A stretch of DNA of 64,000 nt from Arachis hypogaea. Lineage: Eukaryota; Streptophyta; Magnoliopsida; Fabales; Fabaceae. A program made the position numbers and the translations under genes. The first letter of the stretch is position 1. Each line of letters opens with the position of its first letter. Below are positions 42,930-53,294 of this stretch, one piece after another. The notes beneath the pieces are model-generated. The model saw only the letters and a program-made list of their open reading frames with translations. It was not told the DNA's origin and made no database searches. Location of the stretch: NCBI RefSeq assembly GCF_003086295.3, contig NC_092046.1, forward strand, positions 107,239,363 to 107,303,362, read 5' to 3'.

Positions 42930-45899
42930 CTATTCATTAACAATGAACTTTTTGTCTAAATCAATATCTTGAAGCTCTACATAGTCATATGGTGACACAC
43001 TTGTAATCACATACGGTCCCTGCCACTGGGATTTCAATTTCCCAGGGAACAATCTGAGCCTAGAGTTAAACAGCAGGACCTTCTGTCCTTTCTCAAAGAC
43101 TCTAGATGATAGCCTTTTTTCATGCCACCATTTTGCTTTCTCTTTATAAATTTTAGCATTTTCGAAAGCATTGAGTCTGAACTCCTCCAGCTTATTCAAC
43201 TAGAGTAATCTTTTCTCTCCAGCTACCTTAGCATCAAGGTTTAGGAACCTGGTTGCCCAGTAGGCCTTGTGTTCCAGTTCCACTGGCAGATGACAGGCTT
43301 TCCCATACACAAGCTGGTATGGAGAGGTTCCTATAGGAGTCTTGAATGCTGTTCTGTATGCCCACAGAGCATCATCCAGACTTCTTGCCCAATCCCTTCT
43401 ACGGGTACTTACAGTCCTTTCCATGATTCGTTTTAGTTCTCTATTCGAGACTTCAGCCTGCCCATTTGTCTGTGGATGATATGGAGTTGCCACTTTATGA
43501 TTAATTCCATATCGAACCAGAGCAGAGTCAAGTTGTTTATTGCAGAAATGAGTGCCTCCATCACTGATCAGTATCCTAGGGACACCGAACCTGTTGAAGA
43601 TATGCTTCTGGAGGAACTACATTACTGTCTTAGTATCATTAGTGGGTGTTGCAATTGCCTCTACCCATTTAGATACATAGTCTACTGCCACCAGAATATA
43701 AGTGTTTGAATATGATGGTGGGAAAGGCCACATGAAGTCAATACCCCATACATCAAACAACTCAATCTCTAGGATCCCTTGCTGAGGCATGGCATAATCG
43801 TGAGGCAGATTACCAGCTCTCTGGCAACTGTCACAGTTACGTACAAACTCTCGGGAGTCTCTATAGAGAGTAGACCAGTAGAAACCACATTGGAGAACCT
43901 TTGTGGCTGTTTGCTCGCCACCAAAGTGTCCTCCATATTGTGATCCATGGCAATGCCATAGGATCTTCTGTGCCTCTTCTCTAGGCACACATCTGTGGAT
44001 TACCTCGTCTGCACACCTCTTAAAGAGATATGGTTCATCCCACAAGTAGTACTTTGCATCAAAATTCAATTTTTTCATTTGTTGCTTACTAAACTCTTTG
44101 GGTATGAATCTCACAGCTTTATAGTTTGCAATGTCTACAAACCATGGTAATTCCTGAATGGAAAAGAGTTGCTCATCTGGAAAGGTTTCAGAGATCTCAG
44201 TAGGAGGGAGGGACGCCCCTACTACTGGTTCTATCTGGGACAGGTGATCTGCTACCTGGTTCTTTGTCCCTTTTCTGTCTCTTATTTCTATATCAAACTC
44301 TTGCAGAAGCAACACCCATCTTATGAGTCTGGGTTTTGAATCCTGCTTTGTGAGGAGATATTTTAGAGCAGCATGGTCAGTGTACACAATCACTTTTGAT
44401 CCCACTAAATAAGATCTGAACTTGTCAATGGCATAAACCACTGCAAGTAACTCCTTTTCTGTGGTTGTGTAATTCTTTTGCGCATTATTTAAAACACGGC
44501 TAGCATAATAAATGACATGCAGAAGCTTGTTATGCCTCTGTCCCAATACTGCACCAATGGCGTGGTCACTGCATCACACATTAGTTCGAATGGTAATATC
44601 CAGTCTAGTGCAGAAATGACTGGTGCTGTGACCAGCTTGGCTTTTAGAGTCTCAAACGCCTGCAGACACTTTGTGTCAAAAGATAAATGGCGTGTCAGCA
44701 GCTAGCAGATTGCTCAGAGGTTTTGCAATTTTTGAAAATTCCTTTATAAACCTCCTAGAGAATCTTGCATGCCCCAGAAAGCTTCTGATTGCCTTAACAT
44801 TAGCAGGTGGTGGTAATATTTTAATTACCTCTACCTTAGCTTGATCCACCTCTATTCCCTTATTTGAAATTTTGTGCCCAAGGATAATTCCCTTTGTCAC
44901 CATAAAGTGACATTTTTCCCAGTTTAAAACCAGGTTAGTCTCTTTGCACTTTTTAAGAATAAGTGCTAGATGGTCAAGACAGGAGCTGAATGAGTCTCCG
45001 AATACTGAGAAGTCATCCATGAAGACTTCCAAAAATTTCTCTACCATATCAGAGAAGATAGAGAGCATGCACCTCTGAAAGGTTGCAGGTGCATTGCACA
45101 GACCAAATGGCATCCTTCTGTAGGCAAATACTCCAGAAGGACATGTGAATGCTGTTTTCTCTTGGTCCTGAGGATCCACTGCAATTTGGTTGTAACTTGA
45201 ATAGCCATCCAAAAAGCAGTAGTATTCATGACCTACTAGTCTCTCTAGCATCTGGTTTATGAATGGTAAAGGAAAATGATCCTTTCTGGTGGCTGTATTG
45301 AGTCTTCTGTAGTCAATACACATACGCCACCCTGTAACTGTTCTTGTAGGAACCAGTTCATTCTTTTTATTATGAACCACTGTCATGCCTTCTTTCTTGG
45401 GGACAACTTGGACAGGGCTCACCCAGGGGCTATTAGAAATAGGATAAATAATCCCAGGCTCTAGTAACTTAGTGACCTCTTTCTACACCACCTCCTTCAT
45501 GGCTAGATTCAGCCGCCTCTGTGGTTGAACCACTGGCTTAGCATCATCCTCCAATAGGATCTTGTGCATGCATCTGGCTGGGCTAATGCCCTTAAGATCA
45601 CTTATGGACCACCCAAGAGCTGTCTTGTGTGTCCTTAGCACCTGAATTAGTGCTTTCTCTTCCTGTGGCTCTAAGGTAGAGCTTATGATCACGGGAAAAG
45701 TGTCATCTTCTCCCAAAAATACATATTTCAGGGATGGTGGTAGTGGTTCGAGCTCGGGTTTAGGAGGCTTTTCCTCTTCTTGAGGAGTTTTCAGAGGTTC
45801 TTCTATTTTCTCCGGTTCCTCCAGATCAGGCTGAACATCTTTAAAAATGTCCTCTAGCTTTGATTTGAGACTCTCAGTCATATTGACCTCTTCCACCAT
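42930..45899 (-). pseudogene. pol of P3 (RT-RNase H-integrase), few stops
   Basis: Frames 45483-45899 (Glu/Pro linker, CMHKILLEDDAKPVVQPQ), 44676-45422 ([55 protein letters not shown]), 43617-44546 (RNase [14 protein letters not shown] and [10 protein letters not shown]; integrase finger [14 protein letters not shown] ... CDSCQRAG; core DVWGIDF), 43200-43493 ([20 protein letters not shown]) and 42930-43199 (C-terminal domain RLRLFPGKLKSQWQGPY). Nonsense or frameshift breaks lie near 45480, 44675-44550, 43616 and 43199. Protease and Gag are missing: the 5' end is fused at about 45900 to LTR sequence. Most catalytic residues are retained, so decay is recent. Confidence 0.87.
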
Positions 45900-45904
45900 G
45901 GAGT

Positions 45905-46015
45905 CAATGGCAAGCTATATGATCCTCTCGGATGAAAACTACCAGGTACGATCTCTGCACGGCTAATCAATTGTCGGATTTCTCATCTTGGATGAAAAAT
46001 ACCATGTACAGCTAT
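45905..46015 (-). repeat. 5' LTR fragment of P3, left of A
   Basis: It matches 38313-38422 of the 3' LTR. It is joined to pol at gagtcaatggcaagc, with tcaatgg-like microhomology. It ends in GCTAT, the left target duplication of A. Confidence 0.85.
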
Positions 46016-47217
46016 TGACGAGTGACAGAAGTTAGACCAATTAATAGATTATAATATAATAGAATAGCGTTGGGAGTATAGCTCAGAACCAGCAAAAATC
46101 CACGTCATCAATTTAGAAAGGTTGTCATAAAAAGTTAAAATAAAAATACTGGGAGTATGAGTCCCAGGTCGTCTCCCAACGAGTTGCGAGAAAGGATGCT
46201 ATTTTATTAATTAGGAATCTCCAAGAGAGTTTGAGTTTGGATAACGAGTAATTAAATAATTGTAAATTAAAGCAATAAAAACTAAGAATGATTATTAATA
46301 TTCTAGATAAAAAGCCTTAACTGGGGGAATGATTAATTGGAAGTTCTATCCTTTTTGGGGTCTCTTAAGTGTAGTATTAAAAAGGTTGTTGTTTTCACTT
46401 AGTTAACCCTTACTAAATAAAGGAAAGTCAAGTGATTGAGCTAACTCTTATTCGCAAATCCTAGTCCTCTCCCTTGGGAAGGTCTAGCGTTAGTAAATAC
46501 AGAACTAGCTAACAACTTCCAGTTTAATCAGCACTTAAGCCTTCCAACTCAAGTGTCTCTTTTTAATCAACCCCCATGTCAAGTATGGAGTCTACTCCAT
46601 TGACATGAATATAATGCTCATAAAAATATAAGAAGAAAACATGATAATTTAAATAAAATAGGGATTCAAAATTAATTAAAACTAAAAGTAATCATTTGCA
46701 TTAACAACTCATGAAAATAATCCACTTACTACTTTAAAAAAGAATTAAGAATATGGAATAGATAAAAGAGTAAGTAAGGAAACAAACTAGAATAGTATCT
46801 TCAACGGAGGTAATGACTCTTCAATATCCAAAAGCAAAAGCAATAAACTGGGAATGTAAAGAGAACCTAGAGGGAAAGTAATCCTCTCTAAATTCAGATC
46901 TAAAAACCTAAAAATTATCCTAATGAGAATGTATCAATGTGTGTAAAAAGGTGTGTTGAGTCTCTGCATGTTCCCTGGCTTTATTCTGTGTTTCTAGGCC
47001 GAAAACTGGGTCAAAACGCGGCCTGAAATCGCCCCCAAAATTTTCTGTTATTTCTGCAGATCGCGCAGGTCACGCGTACGCGTCAGTCACGCGTGCGCGT
47101 CATTCAGCGATTTTCCTTACCACGCATACACGTCGTCCACGCGTTCGCATCATTTGTGCAGACTCCAATCCAAGCGTACGCGGCAGGCACGCGCACGCGT
47201 TGCTGCGATTTTTTCCA
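46016..47217 (-). repeat. 3' LTR of A, U3 start missing
   Basis: It aligns with 59015 to about 60217. The last ~330 bases, including the terminal hairpin and the polypurine tract expected beside it, are replaced by spacer sequence from about 47218. Confidence 0.82.
47071..47200. repeat. ACGCGT array in 3' LTR of A
   Basis: cacgcgtacgcgtc, cacgcgtgcgcgtc and related words in pairs. It corresponds to 60068-60205. Confidence 0.9.
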
Positions 47218-47940
47218 AGACAAAAATAACTCAAATTCCACTAATTTAAATTGTACAGTAAAAACAAGTAAACTTGTAGGAAGACAGCTCATGAAAGCAG
47301 GGAACATAGAATTAAGCATTGAAAGCTTACTGATGGTGTATATGCACTCTAGTCTCTCTAGTGTATAGGGTAATCACTCTACTCTTCCCTAATCATGCTT
47401 TCTAAACCTTGTTCTTCACCTAACCAATCAACAAGTATTTAATGTACCAATGCAAACATCATGAGGTCTTTTCAAGGTTGTAATGGGGCCAAGGTAAAGG
47501 TGAGGGTATATATGGCTAAGTGAGCTATAAATTGAATCCTTGATTATCCTAAGCTATCACCTAACATACACACTCTATTTTCTTCTTAAATCATCCTTAA
47601 CTACCCAAAATTTTCCCACTTTTGTATTACATACTCATGCATCAACTTTTCTTTTTAACTTGTATCACACATGCATTGATCTTTATTGAACTTAACTTAG
47701 CATTGGAGAAATTTTGTCCCCTTATTCATTTATTTAATTATTTATTTGAATATTTTTGGATTTTTTTCATAAACAGTAAAAATAAACATAGCTTATCAAT
47801 GCACATAGATTTATAATTTTTCTTAGTTTCACATGAGTAGGTAACCAAATTCCCAATATTTTATCATGACATTCTCTTATTAACCCATGTTCCCACAATT
47901 TTCTTACACTTAATTGACACACAATTTCTATCTTGAGCTA
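47218..47940 (-). other. 3' spacer of A, left of S
   Basis: Non-coding, collinear by eye with 3390-3790 of element B (minus strand here). It ends with AGCTA, the target duplication of S. Confidence 0.65.
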
Positions 47941-49854
47941 TGATGAATATTTTGGTGAAAAATAAATTTCTCCCAAAATACACAATTCTAACCGGCAAGT
48001 GCACCGGGTCGCATCAAGTAATAAAAACTCACGGGAGTGAGGTCGATCCCACAGGGATTGAAGGATTGAGCAATTTTAGTTTAGTGGTTGATTTAGTCAA
48101 GCGAATCAAGATTTGGTTGAGAGATTTGTGATTTGCAGAATTTAAATTGCATAGAAAGTAAAGGGAATGGGTAATTGACATGAAATTAAAGAGGACGAGA
48201 ATTAAATTGTTGAATCTTAAAGTGCAAGTAACATAAATTGCGGAAACTTAGATTGCAAGAAATGTAAATTGCAGAATCTTAAAGTGCTAGAAATATAAAT
48301 GGCTTGAAATGTAAAGGGGGTTGGGGCTGGATTTAAACAAGGAAAAGTTAAATTGCATTAAACAGAAGAGTAAAAGGGAATTGGGATTGAATCGGATCCG
48401 AAACAGAAAAGTAAATGAACATATAAAGCAATAAACAGAGGATTGAAATGGGAAATCAGATCTCAGGACCCAGAGACTAGAAAACCAAGTCTAGATCTCA
48501 ATGCCTTCCTAGATCCAACAAGAACAATTGCAAGGAAATTGTAAAGTGCAAAGAAAGTAGATGAAGAGCAATTAACAGAAATTAAATTCAATTAACAGTA
48601 AAGAAACAGAGAGATCCAAGGATGAGATTGAAACAGAATTTCTTCAATTCTCCAACCCAAGATCCAAGACAATTGTAATTGAAATTGAAAGCAATAAAAC
48701 TGAGAGGAAGAGAATTGAATTCTCCTTCCCCAAGACAAAGAAATTAAAGATCACTCAATATCCAAAGCTCTCCGAAAATTATTATGAAAATTTCAAAAGA
48801 AAGCTCCTCGAAGAACTTGAATTCTATCCTATTTATACACTTTCTTCAAATGATCTTCAAGCCTTCAGTTGGGCCTTTGCTCTTGGTGGAATTGGGTTGA
48901 AAGAGGCCTTGGTTGATTGCTCTTGAAGTTTGGAGAAGAACCAAAACGAACCAATTGAACCGGGTTTGAGTTTTGCAAAAGTTGGACCAAAAGTTTGAGC
49001 AAAAGTTAGGGGTCTAACTTTTGCTCCAACTTTTCATATCAGCTAACACCACTTTGCTGATACCAACGTTGGTGCCAAAGTTAGGGGTCTAACTTTGGCC
49101 CTAACGTTGGCCTTACCTTGTGTACTTGTGGCGCCAACGTTAGCCACCAAGTTAGGGGGCTAACGTTGGCGCAAACTTTTGCTCCTCCTTGTGATTTTCA
49201 TGTGCCAACGTTAGCCACCAAGTTAGGGGGCTAACGTTGGCGCAAACTTTTGGTGCCCAGGGAGGTTTTCTTCATGCTAACGTTAGCCTCAAAGTTAGGG
49301 GGCTAACGTTGGCGCAAACTTTTGGTGCCCAGGGGTGAATTTCATGTGCCAACGTTAGCCTCAAAGTTAGGGGGCTAACGTTGGCGCAAACTTTTGGTAC
49401 CCAGGGAGTGATTTTCAAGTTCCAACGTTAGCCTCCAAGTTAGGGGGCTAACGTTGGGGCTAACTTTTCAACCAAAAGTTTGTGCAAAAGTTTGATGCTA
49501 ACTTTAGGTCCAGCTTTTTGCTTCCTGGTTCAATTTCACTTATTCCATTGTCCTCTCTTTACTCCTAGCCATTCCTTCTTGCTTCAACCTTTCTCCAAGC
49601 TTTCTTCACCTATCATTAATCAAGCAAACACATCAAAGCTATGCTTAAAATCATGAGATATTCATTCTATCATAATATGCAACAATTATAGCATAAAACC
49701 TCATGAAATGGCATGAATTCATACATGGTTGATTCAATCAAGGGAAACATGAAAATCTACTCAATTAGCTTGCTTATGGTTCAAGAAAGTGCATAATTCT
49801 AATGAAAACAAAAAGAAAAGACTAGTTAAAATAGGCTAGGATGACTTGTCATCA
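47941..49854 (-). mobile_element. Solo LTR S
   Basis: 1914 bp with no internal region. It is flanked by AGCTA on both sides (47936-47940 and 49855-49859). On the minus strand it starts TGATGACAAGTCATC and ends ATTCATCA. It keeps the ccggcaagtgcaccggNtcg block near its 3' end, as in Q LTRs. It is the product of LTR-LTR recombination that removed the rest of an element related to T and Q. Confidence 0.88.
49062..49458. repeat. CCAACGTTAGCC hairpin array in solo LTR S
   Basis: Six units (about 49062, 49131, 49203, 49275, 49347, 49421) at about 72-base spacing. Each has arms like GCCAACGTTAGCC and GGCTAACGTTGGC around about 14 bases. They lie 396-792 bases from the LTR 5' end; degenerate copies extend to about 49520. 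Confidence 0.9.
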
Positions 49855-50435
49855 AGCTAACCAAAGATTCAATTTGGGGTATTACTTGTTTTTCTGCTTA
49901 AGGCTAGTAATGTGGTAAAATTTAGATCAAATGGGATTAAAAGGCTCAAATTGGCTAACAAAGGTGATTGAAAGGGTAGGTTGTTTGGGATAAGTGAGTT
50001 AATAATCAATTAATGGCCTCAATCATATGCATGCGTATAACACATTAAACATTGGACATATAGGATGGAACAAAATATAGATCACAATCGTAGAGAAGAA
50101 AACACACAAGAATAAAATATTATGGTTAAATAATGTAACCATGTCATTAGGCTCAAGTCTCATAGGTTGTGTGTTCTAGCTTTTAACTATGTTCCAAATA
50201 CAACTTTCGAACAAGTTTAACACAAAAGTTTTGATTTAAAATAGTAAAATTTTTCAAAATAGAGTCTATGAAAAGAAACTTATTATTTTTCAACCAAATA
50301 GAACGTGCATGCAAATAACCTATTACTATGCAATTTTATTCTATCCTAACAAAAGAAAAAAAAATATCCTATTTTATTGTTGTTAGGAAAGAGAAATTAC
50401 CTCCGGAAGTCAGGTACTGACCGACCTCCCCACAC
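49855..50435 (-). other. 3' spacer of A, right of S
   Basis: A/T-rich non-coding sequence following the third ORF. It matches the character and position of 2500-3000 in element B. No gene. Confidence 0.65.
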
Positions 50436-51701
50436 TTAAAGCTTGGCACCGTCCTCGGGGCCATCAATCAGGAACAAAGGGGGGCTGGTAGTAGTATCTC
50501 TAGAATCGGGACCGTCATGGCTCCCTGTGCTAGTAAATGAAGTGGAGTCCGGGTTGTCTGGTTTTTCTTCAGGTGGGTGGTTACCAACAAGCAGCTCCTT
50601 GAGGTATGTAAATCGACGTTTGTTACGGCGCTCTCTTTGCTTTCTTTTCTGGTCAAGCCGGTCTAGCCTCTCAATTATCTAATGGAGCAGTTGGTTTGTT
50701 GAAGGTGCTTGTGATGTGGAAGGAGAAGGAATGTCTTCATCCGGTTCTACAGGCTAGCTAGTAGTGGCTGCTGAAAGTCTAATATATTTCCCGTTAGGGA
50801 CTATCTGATCATCCCATGGGATCATGGCCTTGGTGTCCCCAGCTCTGTAGAATACTCTGGCTGGTGAGACTAGATCTGAAAGCAAGGTAGAAAAAGGTAG
50901 GTTGCCCGCAATCTGTACGTGTCCCATAGCATGCCGAATGTGTCTTGGTAAATTGAGGTGCTGGTCTGTAAGGATACACTAGAGTAAAACAGCCATGTCT
51001 GCAGTGAAGAAGGACTCGAGGGTGCTCAAAAAGACGTAATGGGACATGATCTGTGCCCATACTCAAGCCTCCAAGGTGAGTGCTGAAGCAAATATGCTCT
51101 TAGGTCAAGATTAATGGTATCCATAGATCCATTTGCTACCAGGTTATGCTATAACTCTGAGAACTGCGTCCCAATCAAATTGGTATGTCTGGCGTTTGAA
51201 TGAGGCTTCTTGGAATGCGTCCAATCCTTCTGGAGCAGGGGAAAGATTTAAAGCTCGTTGAATGACCTCTTCTGTTATGGGGACTTGCTTCTGACGGACA
51301 TAGACAGACTGCATGGTTGGCATGTGAAAATTGGAGTAGAATTCAACTACTCATGAAAGATTAACCTGCCGTGGCTATCTCTGTAGGAATCCCATTGTCT
51401 TCGCTCAATGCGGGGCTCAAAAAATTCAACAATGTTGGTCGGGAGGATGAGTAGATACTCATTGTTATAGTTTCTCTCATCCAGGATGGGGAACATCTAC
51501 TCACAGTAGCGGTTAGTGAACCGCGCAGTGTTCTTTTTCTGGGAAAGCTTTCTCTTTTTCATCGACCTTGATGATCCTCTTGATTCACTTTGTTGAGGGT
51601 TTTACTGCTGTTGAAAATGGCTCTACCATTAGTGTTCTTTTAGTTCCTTTCCTTGCCGGTTGTTTGGAAGTAGCTTTCTCTTTACCCTTCTTGGTGGCCA
51701 T
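50436..51701 (-). pseudogene. Third ORF of A (putative plant transposon protein family)
   Basis: Start ATGGCCACCAAGAAGG at 51701 (MATKKGKEKATSKQPARKGT), soon interrupted by a TGA. Recognisable later parts are FPILDERNYNNEYLLILP, QIMSHYVFLSTLESSFTADM, LTDQHLNLPRHIRHAMGHVQ and PSDDQ/NGKYIR-like sequence. The C-terminus reads FLIDGPEDGAKL and a stop at 50436-50438. Internal stops (for example in CTC-TAG near 50985) and frameshifts inactivate it. About 1270 bases long, usual for this ORF in Athila elements. It holds the place of the env-like ORF, but I see no signal peptide or membrane segment. Confidence 0.75.
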
Positions 51702-52543
51702 CCTGAAAAGGGAAAAAGAAAGTAATATGTAAAGCTAAGGGTTTGAGCAAGGAAGAGGATGGTATAGGTGATAATCAATGCACGGTAAAGAAGGATGTTG
51801 TTAAGACATGGTCATGACTACATGTGAAAAGTTCATCAATGGAAATATAGCAAGTGCATGTGATGGCAATTAGAAGCAAGATGTTTATTGGCATGCCGGT
51901 AAAGGCATGAGTAGCATAGATCAAGCATTAAATGTCCAAGTTTGATTATCAACCCTTTCAAACTAACAATCTGTTTGTATTGACAATTATATTTAATCAA
52001 TAAAATATAAAAGGGGTTTTGTGAAAAACAGGCATTAGAGTAGTAGAATAGAGTAATATAAAAATAATGCACAAAGCCATACGGGCTTTTTCACAAACAC
52101 CTAACATGCATGGTAAATATGTTATTGAAAGTATTAAAGTGAACATGCAAGAAACCCTTTAAAAAGTAATATTAATTGTCAAACAATTCCACAATAACTC
52201 ATAAGCAAAATATAGAAGAAAATAATCACCCAATTAAATTTCTAACACCAATTAAAGGAATAAAAAAGAAAAAAAAAAGAAAGAAAAAGAAAATATAGAT
52301 AATGAAAGTAAAAAGAAAAAGAAAAAGAAAACATTAATAAAAATAATAAAGGAAAAGTAAAAAGTAAGGAAAGAAAGAAAATAACCTTGATAATGGATGG
52401 GAAAAATAAGGAAGGGAGAAAGTTAAAAAGTGTGATAGAATAAAGAAGGAACAAGAGAGAAGAAAGAAATAAGAAGGGAAAAGAAAAGATTTAGATTTGG
52501 GGAAGAAAAGATAAGATATTTGGCGCTGATCTGGATAAGATGT

Positions 52544-53088
52544 GCGTCGCATGTGACGTGGACGCGTGGAGTACGCGATCGCGTGGTGTGTGATAAGTTC
52601 AAGTGACGTGGACGCGTGGGTCACGCGATCGCGTGACCTGATTTGTGCTATTGGCGCGAGTGCAGCCTCGCGTACGCACAACTCTCTGTTTTATACGCAT
52701 ATTGCCAAAAATTTGGGTGACGCAGACGCATGGGTGACGCGATTGCGTGGATGCCTATATTTTGAAAAACGACGCGGACGTGTGGGGCACGCGTTCACGT
52801 GATAGGGCTTGTGCTTCCAACACCATTCCAGCCCCACTCCATCATAACTCTCTGCCATATACCTATTTACGTTGAGTTCGCAGGGTCACGCGTCCGCATG
52901 GGCGACGCGCACGCGTGGGAGGCTATTTTTCAAAATGACGCGGACGCATCATGGACGCGTTTGCGTGGGCATGCTTATGCCTAAGGCACGCCTCCAACCA
53001 TCCTCTTGCGTGACTCTCTGCTTCTTTTCTTCCTTGTTTCGAATGCACCTATGACGCGGACGCGTCAGCGACGCTTACGCATCGCATG
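52544..53088. repeat. ACGCGT array between pol and third ORF (A)
   Basis: Words like gtgacgtggacgcgtgg, tcacgcgatcgcgtga and gacgcggacgcgtcagcgacg recur. Many units combine GACGCGT with a GATCGC core. It is the same class of word as in the LTR of A, but with diverged spacing. Confidence 0.88.
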
Positions 53089-53233
53089 CATTTTTTTTAA
53101 TATATATGCAGTATGCAAATGCAGATGCAGGCTATATGCAGCTATATGCAGAGATGATGAGAAGAGTTATTAACAAAAATAAAAATAGAATAAAGTAAAA
53201 TAAACTAAGACTGAAACTGAACGATCATACCAT

Positions 53234-53251
53234 GGTGGGTTGTCTCCCACC
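53234..53251 (-). promoter_or_regulatory. Post-pol stem-loop of A
   Basis: GGTGGG-AGACAA-CCCACC on the minus strand, 44 bases after the pol stop. Preceded by aaagtgcta. Confidence 0.78.
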
Positions 53252-53294
53252 TAGCACTTTGCTTTTACGTCCTTAAGTTGGACGTTCTTCAGGC

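Larger units (their letters stand above)
51702..53294 (-). other. Region between pol and third ORF of A
   Basis: Non-coding. It contains a purine-rich plus-strand tract at 52255-52490, an ACGCGT array (52544-53088), ATATGCAG repeats near 53105-53150, and the post-pol stem-loop (53234-53251). Confidence 0.75.

Noticed and set aside
18635..51701. Third ORFs as retroviral-type envelope genes
   Set aside because: No signal peptide, glycoprotein-like region or membrane helix can be seen. Shared blocks fit the plant transposon protein family instead.
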